Source: Carallia brachiata (lineage: Eukaryota; Streptophyta; Magnoliopsida; Malpighiales; Rhizophoraceae). From it: a stretch of DNA of 64,000 nucleotides. Positions 24,115 through 35,474 of this stretch are shown in pieces. The position numbers were made by a program, and so were the translations under genes. The notes below the pieces were generated by a model. The model was not told the DNA's origin. It made no database searches and worked only from the letters and a program-made list of their open reading frames with translations. Each line of letters begins with the position of its first letter. The stretch's first letter is position 1. Location: the NCBI GenBank assembly GCA_021464245.1, contig JADCRB010000056.1, forward strand, positions 2,639,805-2,703,804, given 5' to 3'.

Positions 24115-24354
24115 AAAACGATCGGCAACCGATATATAGATCTAGAAGAGGATGGTGGATAGAAAAAATATTCCGAATGGAATAAGTTTGCTTATTCGTG
24201 GAATTAAATTAATAAAATGTAATATAAAAAATTATGATTTTATTTTTATTACAAAAAATATTAATATAATTATACAAATAATTATACCCGTTACATTTTA
24301 AATATTTCTTCCAACCATTAAACCCTATCGCCATTAATCTTTTTTCAAAACGAT
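24115..24354. mobile_element. 224-bp insertion with 8-bp target-site duplication in the copy A promoter
   Basis: AAAACGAT occurs at 24115-24122 and 24347-24354 with 224 bp between. Units B and C have a single similar site (GGGAAATACGAT) followed directly by the sequence that continues after the insertion in A, so they show the empty site. The insert contains GGAATAAGTTTGCTTATTC and an AT-rich body. An 8-bp duplication fits hAT elements, but I could not see convincing terminal inverted repeats. Confidence 0.65.
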
Positions 24355-24391
24355 TGTGCCAACTCATTCGTCGTAACAAGTAAGCAATTAG

Positions 24392-24400
24392 TGACGTGGC
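24392..24400 (+). promoter_or_regulatory. Conserved TGACGTGGC promoter motif, GT47 copy A
   Basis: TGACGTGGC lies 286 bp before the ATG of copy A and at matching places in B (31585), C (37687) and D (44124), within a conserved leader-proximal block. It matches an ACGT-core bZIP site (G-box/ABRE-like; also the plant UPR element TGACGTGR). Function is inferred from motif and conservation between recent paralogues only. Confidence 0.4.
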
Positions 24401-24677
24401 AAGATTACCAGAAATAACCTCCAACTGACGTCGGCTTCTCCATAACCGCCAAGACTCAGATACTTTGACTTCTTGTTGACTCTCCCCTTCCCTCCATCTT
24501 CTGTTAAAAGAATCACAGGCAACAAACAACACCGCACGTCCAACCCCCAAACTCTGAAGCAAAGCAAGAAAATTTCCCAAAATTTTCTTTCGCTTTCCCT
24601 CGCTTTTTTTCTATTCCAAATTTTCCCGAGAAAAAAACAAGATTAGAAGAAAAAATCCAAGAAAACAAGAAAAGAAA

Positions 24678-27293
24678 ATGGCTCTAAATGTTGTTAATCT
24701 CTGTTGGCAGTTTGCTCTACCCATCCTCCACTTCTTCCACGCCCACGCCAATCTCAAAGGGTTTTTGGTTTTGATTGGCGTTTTGGGATGCATCTTCTGG
24801 TTTGGCTCTCTCGTTGTCCACAGCAAGCTTCCAAACGCTTCTGTTGATGTATCAGTCGTATCAACTTCTTCCGAGCCTGAGCCTGAGCCTTTGCCTGAGG
24901 TATTCACTTTCTCGCGCTTTCTTTATCTTTCCCTCTGCACTTTCTATAATTACAATGGTGATTTCAATTCAAGATTTCTAGTTTCTTCTCAATCATCTGT
25001 TAGAAAATTGCCCTTTCAATTTTATAGGTTGCCGGGGTCGATTTTTACGAAGAAGATCAGGATACTTCTGAGGAAATCTTTCTTTCCCATAACACATTCT
25101 TGGCTACCTACGAGTTAATGGAGAGAGACTTCAAAGTGTTCGTGTACCCAGTCCCAGAGGCAGACCCGGAATTTGCGCTTCAGCTTTCCGGAGAACATAA
25201 CACTGAAGTATACTTCATTAAGAATCTCTTGGAGAGCAAGTTTGTGACTAAAAATCCTGAGGAGGCTAAATTCTTCTTTTTTCCCTTTTCTTGTGAAAGG
25301 TGGAGCAAGATGGTATGATTATTCGCCCCAAGAAAATGATTCATTTGTTCTTTCTTTGGTTGTATAATTCGTGTACTGACCATAAATATAATTTCAGTTT
25401 CCGGGTTTTTTTCAGATTGATTTCTTGCCGATAAAAGCAATTGATTCATTACTAGATGTCATCTATGTGTTAGTCCTGTTCTGCTTTCGTTTTATTCAAT
25501 GAACTGCTCACCATTTTGCAATTCTTTGTTTACGCATTAGTGCACAATTTGACTTATGCAGAGATATCCGAGGGAGAAACAGCAACACGTTATTAAGGAT
25601 TATGTCTATGAATTGATTTCCAAATACCCATACTGGAATAGGACACTCGGTGGTGATCACTTTTATTTTTCTTGCCCTGGCTTTGCATTGATTCCCGATA
25701 TGACAGCTCGGTCTTCTCTTAAGAACTCAATTAAACTTGTTTCTTCACAAACAAACTATGAAGAATACTTTCCACACAAGGATATTGTTTTCCCGGAGCC
25801 AGGACACTCTGATGGTCTTCCTGCTCGTGCATTTGACTCCAGGAACAGGTACAGTAAAAGTAGCAGATTATGCCCTTGAATCATGGAATGGAACATATTC
25901 GTGTAATTCAAGACAGTAAACTTGGTGAGCACTTGACATTTTAGAGAAGTTGATGAACTTGGATTGAACTCAAATGCTGTACTTTGCGGCCCGTATATCT
26001 AGCAAGTGCAACTACTGGCTTTTAGCATCATATTTGTTAAAGTTTAGGCATGGAGTGAGTGATTACATTGCAATTTTCACTCTATTTTTGCAATTTTCTT
26101 TTGCTAATCTGATGCATAAAGCATTTTGTATATTGTTTTCTAGAGCTTGGTACTGCTTTAATCTTGTAAACTAATTTGATTTTCCAATTTACATATAAAA
26201 TGACCTATGTGGTTAGAACCTTATCAGTTTAATGGTACCTTTCTACTGTTGCAGGATAATGCTCAACTTCTGGAGTGCTCCTTCTAAGTCGGAAGTTAAA
26301 GATGCAAGAAAGAGTGCTTGCGAGAATGAACAACTCGGAATCTGGAGGGAGGTGCTCAATTGGCATTACCAAATGGAATGGTACAGGAATGTTTTTTGCA
26401 TCTGTCCTGATGAGCTTCAAGCCATTGGCGCTTGTGTAACAGCATCCATCCGTGTGGAATGCGTTCCTGGTAAACACTGTGCCTTTATCAGCTGCCAAGC
26501 CTGCTTTTGTTCACAGTTCGATGGATTTCTTCATTATAATTGATATGCCCAAAGATACAAGGTGATAAAGCACGTTTGGAAAATAATATAACAAAAATGG
26601 GTCATCTAATTTCCGTAGAAAAACAAATTTGCATGCCTTTTGTATCAAAAGCATAGATGGTGGACAAAAGGACTTTCTGCTTAATTGTTCTTATAATTGG
26701 ACTTTTTGCTTAATTGTTCTTATAATTCTTTCGCCTTGTGAACCATATTCATACTTCTGGACTGGATTACATTTTTATTCTCTAAGCAATTTGCCTGCCA
26801 TTCTGCAGTTTTCTGGTCCGGGTATGACTTGCCATTCAGTAAGACTCTTGACTGGCAAAGCTTTTCAGTAGCCCTTGAAGAGAGAAATGTTTCCAGTGTG
26901 AAGAAAGTTCTCGATGGCAAAGACAAGGCAGAATGTGATAGACTGCAAAGGAATATCGCAGATGTAAGCAGATGTTCTTTTTGTCTACTTGGGATTTTCT
27001 GATCAACAAAATTTACTGCTTGAAATTCTGTTGAAACCCTCTACATGGTTCCTTGTACACATCTCTTTTTGCTTCTTTACAACTCCTTCCAAAAATTGTT
27101 TCAGAGTGACTAAAGTACGCTAGAAGCCCAAATATCGCCATAATTTTCTATTCCTTCATTATATTGATTTCAGGTCCAGAGGCACTTGCAATGGAATTTA
27201 CGTGCAAAGAAAAAGGATGCATTCCATATGGTGATGTACACTCTGTATATGCGCTACTATGTCGTTCGGGTACTGAGATTAACTGGAAAGTAG
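24678..27293 (+). CDS. GT47 exostosin-like glycosyltransferase, copy A (intact)
   Basis: Six exons: 24678-24899, 25028-25312, 25562-25848, 26255-26469, 26809-26963, 27174-27293. They give 427 residues in one open frame with GT-AG junctions throughout. Residues ~28-48 form one membrane segment after a short N-terminal tail: a type II Golgi topology, as in plant exostosin-like enzymes that build cell-wall polysaccharides. The exostosin domain begins at FKVFVYP and includes FVTKNPEEAKFFF, KYPYWNRTLGGDHFYF, FCICPDELQAIG, the ECVPVFW segment (family usually GCVPVI) and LPFSKTLDWQSFSV. The last exon reads VQRHLQWN...DAFHMVMYTLYM and ends in LRLTGK. An extra C near 27270 relative to B-D shifts this end, so A is five residues longer than the YVVGY ending of its paralogues. 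Acceptor and donor sugar are unknown. The 5' leader has no upstream ATG, unlike B-D. Confidence 0.9.
26671..26727 (+). repeat. 29-bp tandem duplication in copy A intron 4
   Basis: GACTTTCTGCTTAATTGTTC followed by TTATAATTG is repeated once with one change. The paralogues B, C and D have a single unit, so this duplication is private to A. Confidence 0.85.
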
Positions 27294-28565
27294 CTGCTTG
27301 ATCTTCTGCATATGCCTTAACAGCTCTACACAATCTCCAACACAACAAAATGGATTCGAAGTTTTTCTTTGGTATTTGTTTCAAAAAATTTAAAAAGTTT
27401 CTGTTTTGTATTTGATTGATGCTTCCTGAAAACCAAATTGTAGATAGCTTTGGTAGATGCATTTGGTTGTTTCATATTCAAACAGTGGCTGCTGTTTTCC
27501 GGTTAATAATTGATATCATACTACATTACCTAAGAGGCACTCCAATATATTATCCTGCCACATACATTATAACACACTGTTGTCTGGATAAAACCAAAAA
27601 ATTCCTGGCTTGGCAAAAGACAAGCATCCCTTGCCAGGCTTCTTTGTTGTCAATACCACACTTTGCAAGAGGCATTGCAACTTTAGCACTTCAATCATCT
27701 GAAGTTCACCATTTTCATCGAGGTCAATACAAACAAACCTAGACAACCTAACTCTTTGATACACTGTAATGTGATGTCATGGACTCATTGTTTTAAACAG
27801 CAGAATGGTAAGGTGATATAAGGTGGCTGTTAGTGGAAACTCTCAACATTATTTGGTGGATATGGTCTATCGGGCACTTCTTTTAGCTAAGGACGTCACT
27901 TCTTGTTTTGTCGTCTCCACTGCTAAGCTGTCAATTCCATCTATCCTTGTGATGCATTTGCGTTCATTTGATTGGCAACTCACTTATGAAGATGGTTATA
28001 TCCAAAAATTCACTGCCAGTTTGGAACTTGACAAGGACAACTTCACTTTCTGTTTCTATTTTAATTTTTTATGGTTAAAATCATTTTTTGATAGGCTCTG
28101 CAAGAATAGCCTTTTGTGAAAATATAAGTAATGACTCCTGATAGTTAACTTTTTCATGGACCTAATAGTGTAGGAGTATCGTGTACAGAGACACTCTCCT
28201 ACGAGAATTGCTAAGAGTAAAAATCTTCCTTCTTTTTCCCGTTAGAGAGCAGCAGTGGTAGCTGTTAATATATGCTTTTGGAATGAATAACTGTCATAGA
28301 ATTGCTTTTCTTGTTTATCGGTATGCTGCCCATTTCTAGCCTGGATCAATGTACTTTGTCAGCATTAAGGTCCGAGACACCGAAGAAGCGCTTTTGCCGT
28401 TTTTCATTATTTGTCAATTGTAGCAAGAATATTGTGGAACAAGATTGGTAATTGCTTGCAGTCTGCATTCTGAGCTTTCAAACTTTTGAGACTTGGGATC
28501 GTTGCTTTTATCGTTTTACTCGTGAAGTGGGTCCGACCTGGAAACTTTCCATTTGGATAGCTGCT
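27294..28565 (+). other. Downstream flank of copy A, conserved between array units
   Basis: This stretch is alignable to the same region behind B, C and D but has no convincing open frame. Relative to C, A lacks about 660 bp (C positions ~41163-41809) at the junction near 27872. That segment would have contained the second terminal exon. The rest probably includes the 3' UTR. Confidence 0.55.
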
Positions 28566-29500
28566 GGAAACTTTCCATTTGGATAGCCGTTTTTAAGGGT
28601 GTTCGCAAGTCAGTTTGGGCGATTTAAGAGAAAAAAATTGCAACTAATATACTATATTCACGGTTTGAAAATTTCAAATTACAACAAATCTGTTAACTGT
28701 ATAAACCGTTCAAACCAATTTTTAAAATGACAAGTTGATTTGAGCAGTTTGAGCAATTTTTTTAATTTTAAAACTTGTTTTTGCATTTTTTCCTTTTTTT
28801 TAAACATTCATATAAAATGAAATCTAAATGTCTCAGTTAAATATTAAATCAAAAAATTTGAAAATTTAATATAAAAAATTGAATTCCAAATGTAAGCTGT
28901 CGGTTTTTCTAATATTAATTTCACATGCAATCGAGTAACAAAAAAGTTGAATTCTAATTGTATAAAAGACCTTTTAGTCCAATTTTAAATATAACTGAGA
29001 TGCACGAAAGACTTTATAAATACAATTTTAACTAATTTCACAAGCAACCAATAACAATCAAAAGCTTATATTTTTAAATACAATTTTCAATTATAACATG
29101 CATCAAGATCACGGGATCAAAGAAGTAACAATTTTAAAAACCTAAATGCACACAAATTTAAAAATGTTGTTAAGACTTATACCTTATTATCCTAAATAAA
29201 AGAAATCAATAGTTGAAAGTTACTCATTTTTAACAGTGATTAGATCCTTTCTAATTATTTCTGAAAAATTAAAAAGCAAAAATAATATATGTTACACACA
29301 CACACGCACACACATATATATGGCGGATTGAGTCGGTTAACCGCGGTTTTTAAAACTACGAAACCGCCACCAATCCGCCTTTGGCGGTTTTGAAAATTTT
29401 AAAATCGAATATATATATATTTTTTTTTGTGATTTTGGCGGATGCGGATAGGTTCGATACGAGTTGCACAGTTTTTGGCGGGTTAGGTGGTTTATGAACA
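28566..29500. mobile_element. ~900-bp insertion behind copy A, hAT-like ends
   Basis: Units B and C run continuously across this point (AACCTGGAAACTATCTATTT to TTCTCTAGAAAATTTG in B), whereas A has about 900 bp in between. The insert starts near AAGGGTGTTCGCAAGTCAG and ends GTGGTTTATGAACAGCT. The first resembles the GGGTGTTCGC start of plant hAT non-autonomous elements, and the end is its rough inverse (GTTCATAAACCACC on the minus strand). A TGGCGGTTTT/TTGGCGGGTTAG-rich part near 29320-29480 is internal. Exact ends and target-site duplication are unclear because a 24-bp duplication (GGAAACTTTCCATTTGGATAG) sits at the left side. Confidence 0.5.
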
Positions 29501-29611
29501 GCTGCCTTCTCTAAAAAATTTGTCATCAAAACGAGTTTAAGTGTTCCATTGGGTGACGGGTTATCTGTAGTATTTTTATCTTTAACAACTCATTCGTTCA
29601 TTATTAGTCTT

Positions 29612-30112
29612 TCAACCATAGTTGTAAAATTTAAACTGGAGCTATTAGTTAGATCGTTTCAATTGGTGACTGGTCAAGAGATCGGTTTGGTTCATGACTA
29701 GTTTTAACAAAATTTTAAACTGGTCAAAATCGGTTAAAACCGATCAAGAACTTGTTAAAATTAACTAAAATTGGTAAAAATCAGACTGTTTAGACTAGTC
29801 CAAACTAATCCAAAAAATTCATAAATTATAATTTGACCCTCAATTTTATTTAAATTATAATTTAAACTCTTAGTTTAATTAAAAATTTCAATGTGATCCT
29901 AAATTTATCAAAACTTTCAATTAGCCCTTAAAATTAGAAAAATTAATATTTAATCATTATTGATAAGTATTATTATTTAATTACTTTTATAAAATTTATA
30001 TTTTATTAAATACTGGTTCAAATACCGGTTCAATCAGTTGAATTTTAAATTACTAATATTTTTAATTCGATGACTGGTCCGATTTTAACAATTTTACTGT
30101 CAATAACCCATT
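29612..30112 (+). mobile_element. Dispersed 'GTTGT family' element, copy 2, in the A-B spacer
   Basis: Begins at AGTTGTAAAATTTAAACTGG and ends GATTTTAACAATTTTACTG. The matching spacer behind B (CTTTCAGCAACTCATTC) and C (CTCCAACAACTCATTCG) lacks it, which gives clean empty sites. TCAAC on the left and TCAAT on the right suggest a short target-site duplication. The same element is at 12760-13190 and, inverted, at 54620-55075. Confidence 0.75.
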
Positions 30113-30468
30113 CGTTTCTTTTTCGAAAAAATGTTTATGTCCAACCAAAAAATTGTCTGACAAGTGTTTATAATTAATGCAATAATCATTATTATAATTT
30201 GTGCAATGAAAATGATAAAAATGAAATAAAAAATAATTTATTTTTTATTATACATTTTATCAATTTTATTATATAAATTATAATAATTATTTTATTATAA
30301 ATACTCATTGTTAAACAACTTTTCTCAGACAATGTAATAAGGCTCTTTATTTTTTTAAGGGTGTAAGATTTGAACTTTGTACTATATTTGGGAACAAAAA
30401 TAACCGGGGAGAGGAAAAAACTTCAACTTCAAGGCCTTCGTTGGCAAAGGTTCGATCAAAACAGTTCG

Positions 30469-30499
<31 letters not shown>

Positions 30500-31584
30500 A
30501 GTTAACAAGGAGGACGGTTCGTTTCTTTTTTTTTTTTTTTTTTGGGTGAAGACTTGAAGGTTGTTTGGTCTTGGGCTGTGCTAGTGGACTGAAAAGAAAA
30601 AGAAAAAAATTTTTTTTTTTGAAACACAACCATATTTGAAGCCCAGGGGCCACGGACCAGCTCAAAAAATCTCAGATGTATTCCACGTCGTTGAGGTCGG
30701 AGCAATAATTTTTTTTTTCTTTAATTGACTTGATTGAAATTTAAACTCAAAATTTTTAATTTTGAAGACGATTGTAGCCTCAAAGAAAAATTTTAAGAAG
30801 ATTTTAGTATCAATAAACTATTACTTATTGGTGAAGAGGGAAGGAATAGTGTTTTTTTGTGCATAGAGGGAAGATTGGAATGAGTATTCGAAGGTTAATC
30901 AAAACACAATATTTTCTTTTTTTTTTTTTATTTGGTAAAATTTCATATTATATTATATAGTAAAAGTAGATGGTTATACTGGCCATCCAAAACGAAGTCA
31001 TACTGCTTTTAGCACCCAAAAAAACATTTTGGAAAAAAAATTTAAAAAACTAATGTTAAGGATAATAATAAATACATTTAAAGTTTAATTTTTTTTTTTA
31101 AAAAAAAAGTGTTTGGATAGAATATGATCAAATCATTTAATCATTTAATAGTATCCTATTAATATTTAGAAAAAGAAAAAATTTTGATCTCGAATGTGTA
31201 GCCCGAATAAAGCACACAAAATATGATAATTTATTAACAAAATATAACCATATTGATACTTTAAGTAAGAATTTTGTTTGCAAAAAAAAAAATTGAAGAA
31301 ACAAAATTTCTTTTTAACAATATTATAGGAGGTCTACACTTTAAATTCTAAAATAACACTTATTTAATTTTACGTTTTAATTTTACTGTTTCATATTTTA
31401 TTAATATATTTATATTTTATTAATAAATAATTATATTTTATTATTTTAATAGGACAGTACATTCGAACTGTAATCTCGGATCCCAAACTATTCTCTTAGA
31501 AAAAAATTCAAAACAATTTTCATCCGGGAAGTAAAGGGAAATACGATTGCGTCAACTCATTCGTCGTGACAAGTAAGCAATTAG
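30113..31584. other. A-B spacer, part of the array unit
   Basis: AT-rich spacer alignable to 36200-37690 and 42600-44120. It holds long T runs (30480-30541), a conserved phrase ATTCCACGTCGTTGAGGTCG (also before C and D), and no supported gene. Confidence 0.6.
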
Positions 31585-31593
31585 TGACGTGGC
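31585..31593 (+). promoter_or_regulatory. Conserved TGACGTGGC promoter motif, GT47 copy B
   Basis: Same ACGT-core bZIP-type motif, 293 bp before the copy B ATG, in the block shared with A, C and D. Confidence 0.4.
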
Positions 31594-31725
31594 AAGTTTA
31601 CCCGAAATAACCTCCTCCAACTGACATCGGCTCTCTGGAACGGCCAAGACTCGAATTCTTTTGACTTCTTGTTGACTATCCCCTTCCCTCCCTTTTCTGT
31701 TAAAAAGAAACACAGGCAACAAACG

Positions 31726-31887
31726 ATGCCTCACATCCAACCCCCAACTCTGAAGCAAATCAACAAAATTTCCCCAAAATTTTCTTTCGCTTTCCCTCGC
31801 TTTCTTTTCTATTCTGAATTTTCCCGAGAAAACAAAAAAAGATTAGAAGAACAAATCCAAGAAAACAAGAAAAGAAAATGGCTCTAA
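31726..31887 (+). other. Upstream open frame overlapping the copy B start, out of frame
   Basis: An ATG at 31726 in the leader opens 53 codons that end at 31887, ten bases past the main ATG (31878), in a different frame. An overlapping uORF of this kind would be expected to depress translation of the main frame. Copy A has lost this ATG; in copy C the matching ATG is in frame with the main start, and D has its own uORF. Confidence 0.55.
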
Positions 31888-34441
31888 ATGTTGTTAATCT
31901 CTGTTGGCAGTTTGTTCTACCCATCCTCCACTTCTTCCACGTCCTCCTCACTCTCAAAGGGGTTTTGAAAGCCATTGGCGTTTTGGGATTCTGTTTCTTT
32001 ATTGGCGCTCTCCTTGTCTGGAACATTCTTCCAAACGTTTCTGTTGATGTACCAGTGGTATCAACTTCTTCTAATCCTGAGCCTGTGCCTGAGGTATTCA
32101 CTTTCTCGCGCTTTCTTTATCTTTCCCTCTGCACTTTCTAGGATTACAATGGTGATTTCAATTCAAGATTTCTAGTTTCTTCTCAACCATCCATTAGAAA
32201 ATTGCCCTCTCAATTTATAGGTTGCCGGGGTCGATTTTTATGAAGAAGATCTGGATACTTCTGACCTTTCAAATAAAGAAATCTTTCTTTCCCGTTACAC
32301 ATTCTTGAGTAGATACGAGTTAATGGAGGGAGATTTCAAAGTGTTCGTGTACCCAAACCCAGATGCAGACCCGGAAATTGCACTTCAGATTTACGGAGAA
32401 CATAACACTGAAGTATGCTTCGTTAAGAACCTCTTGGAGAGCAAGTTTGTGACTAAAAATCCTGAGGAGGCTAAATTCTTCTTTGTTCCCTTTTCTTGCC
32501 AAAGGTGGAGCAAGATGGTATGATTATTTGCCCCAAGAAAATGATTCATTTGTTCTTTCTTTGCTTGTATGATTGGTGTACTGACTATAAATATAGTTCC
32601 AGTTTCTGGGTTTTTGTCAGATTAATTTCCTGCTGATAAAAGCAATTGATTCATTACTAGATGTCACCTATGTGTTAGTCCTGTTCTGCTTTCGTTTTGT
32701 TCTGCTTTCGTTTTATTCAATGAACTGCTCACCATTTTGCAATTCTTTGTTTACACATTAGTGCATATTTGACTTATGCAGAGATATCCGAGGGCGAAAG
32801 CGTATCACGTTCTTAAGGATTATGTCCACGAATTGATTTCCAAATACCCATACTGGAATAGGAAATTCGGTGCTGATCACTTTTATTTTGCTTGCCCTGG
32901 CCTTACATTGATTCCTGATGCGGCTGCTCGGTTTCTTCTTAAGAACTCAATTCGACTTGTTTCTTCACCACAAACTATAAAGAATACTTCCCACACAAGG
33001 ATATTGTTCTCCCGCTCCCAGGACACTCTGATGGTCTTCCTGCTCGTGCATTTGACTCCAGGAACAGGTACAGTAGAAGTATCAGATTATGCCCTTGAAT
33101 CATGGAATGGAGCATATTTGTGTAATTCAAGAGAGTAAACTTGGTGAGCACTTGACATTTTAGAGCAGTTAATGAACTTCGATTGAACTCAAATGCTGAA
33201 CTTTGTGGCCCCGTATATCTAGCCAATGCAACTACTGGCTTTTAGCAGCATATTTGTTAAAGTGTAGGCATGTGTGAGTGACCACAATGCAATTGTCACC
33301 CGATTTCTGCAATTTTCTTTTGCTAATCTGATGCATAAAGCATTCTGTATATTGTTTTCTAGAGCTTGGCACTGCTTTAATCTTGTAAACTAATTTGATT
33401 TTCCAATTTTCATATAAAATGACCTCCTCAGTTAACTGTACCTGTCAACTGTTGCAGGATAACGCTCAACTTCTGGAGTGCTCCTTCAAGGTCGGAAGTG
33501 AGAGATGCAAGAAAGAGTGCTTGTGAGAATGATCAACTGGGAATCTGGAGGGAGGTGCTCAATTGGCATTACCAAATGGAATGGTACAGGAATATTTTTT
33601 GCATCTGTCCTGATGAGCTTCAAGCCATTGGTGCTTGTATAACAGCATCCATCCATGTGGATTGCGTTCCTGGTAAGTACTGTGCCTTTATCAGTTGCCG
33701 AGCCTGCTTTTGTTCACAGTTTGATAGATTTCTACATTATAAGTGGATATGCCCGAAGATACACAGTGATATGGAAAATAATATAACAGAAATGGGTCAT
33801 CTAATTTCCATAGAAAAACAAATTTGCATGCCTCTTGTATCAAAGCATAGATGGTGGACAAAAGGACTTTCTGCTTAATTGTTCTTATAATTCTTTCGCT
33901 TTGTGAACCATATTCATACTTCCGGACTGGATTACATCTTTTCTCTCTAAGCAATTTGTCTACCATTCTGCAGTATTCTGGTCCGGGTATGACTTGCCAT
34001 TCAATAGCACGCTTGACTGGCAAAGCTTTTCAGTAGCCCTCGAAGAGAGAGATGTTTCCAGTGTGAAGAAAGTTCTTGATGGCAAAGACAAGGCAGAATG
34101 TGATAGACTGAAAAGGAATGTTGCAGATGTAAGCAGATGTTCTTTTAGTCTACTTGGGATTTGCTGACCAACAAAATTTACTACTTGAAATTCTCTTGAA
34201 ACCCTTTGCATGGTTCCTTGTACACAGCTCTTTTAGCTTCTTAACAACTCCTTTCCAAAACTGTTTCAGAGTAACTTAAGTACACTACAAGCCCAAATGT
34301 CGGCCATAATTTTCTATTCCTTCATTATATTGATTTCAGGTCCAGAGGCACTTGCAATGGAATTTACGCGCAACGAAAAGGGATGCATTCCATATGGTGA
34401 TGTACACTCTATATGTGGACCACTATGTCGTTGGGTACTGA
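31878..34441 (+). pseudogene. GT47 exostosin-like copy B, one-base deletion in exon 3
   Basis: Exons: 31878-32093, 32221-32517, 32782-33067, 33458-33672, 33974-34128, 34340-34441. All splice sites are kept. Exon 3 is 286 nt against 287 in A and D: near 32970 the codons for SSxTNYKEYF lack one base, so the frame shifts. After splicing a stop follows at the very start of exon 4 (33460-33462), which removes the second half of the exostosin domain. Exon 2 is four codons longer than in A (DLSN inserted, shared with C). The ending is YVVGY, as in C and D. Without the deletion the frame would be open throughout, so the break is recent, or a sequencing error. Confidence 0.8.
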
Positions 34442-35145
34442 GAATAACTGGAAAGTGGCTGCTTGTTCTTCTGCATATGTCTTAACAGCCCTGCACTATC
34501 TCTGACGCAACAAAATGGATTCGAAGTTTTTCTTTTGTGTTTGTTCCAAAAAAATTGAAAAAGTTTCTCTTGTATTTGATTGATGGTTCCTGAAAACCAT
34601 ATTGTACATAGCTTTGGTTGATGTATTTGGTTGTTTCATATTCAGACAGTGGCTGCTGTTATCTGGTCAATAATTGAAATCATACTACATTACCTAACAG
34701 GCACTCCAACGTATTATCCTGCCACATACATTTTAACACATTGTTATTGTCTGGATTACAACTAAAAATTCCTGGCTTGGCAAAAGACATGCATCCCTTG
34801 CCAGGCTGCTTTGTTGTCAATACCACACTTTGCTAGAGGCATTGCAACTTTAGCACTTCAGAATCATCTGCTGCAGATACAAAAGAATTCTGAATTTCCA
34901 AAGCTCACCATTTTCATTAACAAATCTGGACAACCTAACTCTTTGATACACTGTTATGTGATGTCATTGTATTAAACAGCAGAATGGTAAGGTGATATCA
35001 GGTTTCTGTCGGTGGAAAATCTCAACATTATTTAGTGGATATAGTCCGTAGGGCACTAGTTTGTGAAATTCTTTGTAAAGGTACTGTGATTATATCAGAC
35101 AAGACAGAAATTGTAGTCTATGGGGCACTTATTTTTGGGAATCAG
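34442..35145 (+). other. Downstream flank of copy B
   Basis: Alignable to the flanks of A, C and D. Open frames here are not shared between copies. Probably 3' UTR followed by the intron-like stretch leading to exon 6'. Confidence 0.5.
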
Positions 35146-35244
35146 GTTCGGAAGCACTTCGAGTGGAACTCTCCTGCAGTCACACTCGACGCTTTTCATA
35201 TGATGTATGAAATGTGGCTGCGCCGCCTTGGTGCTAGGTTCCGA
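35146..35244 (+). pseudogene. Second terminal exon (6') of copy B
   Basis: After an AATCAG acceptor in the same phase as exon 6, the frame reads VRKHFEWNSPAVTLDAFHMM then YEMWLRR. This is the canonical C-terminal block of GT47 proteins (WNSP....DAFHM..Y..WLRR). Exon 6 of the same gene encodes a diverged version of the same 34-codon block. One codon is missing after HM compared with C and D, and the stop present in C and D is lost through an indel around GCTAGGTTCC. See the matching exons at 41242 and 47601. Confidence 0.7.
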
Positions 35245-35330
35245 GGTACTGCAACTTGCCCCACCGTCTCTGAAATATCCCTCCAAACAATACCAGCTAC
35301 GAAGCTAATCGTTACTTTCTTTGTTTCAGT

Positions 35331-35474
35331 TGCTCCTACTCGGCATCTCCCAAGAACTCAAAGACCCGGAAGTCATCGCACTCGGTAGAGCTGCAGTCAC
35401 ATTTCTATGCTAACGCGGATTCTAATGGAAGTGGACATGCTTACATGCCAGGGCTCCATCCCGCAATTGAATGA
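35331..35474 (+). other. Unrecognised exon-like segment found only behind copy B
   Basis: From about 35339 copy B departs from C and D and carries ~140 bp of markedly higher GC than its surroundings. It has an open frame of 47 codons ending in TGA (35472-35474); the frame ends ...FYANADSNGSGHAYMPGLH, which looks like a genuine protein C-terminus. Similarity to the other units resumes near 35510. I do not recognise the protein. It may be a captured exon of another gene that replaced ~430 bp of the unit. Confidence 0.35.

Noticed and set aside
24209..24580. 123-codon minus-strand frame upstream of GT47 copy A
   Set aside because: Antisense of the promoter and leader; similar antisense frames in B-D differ by indels and none shows codon-level conservation.
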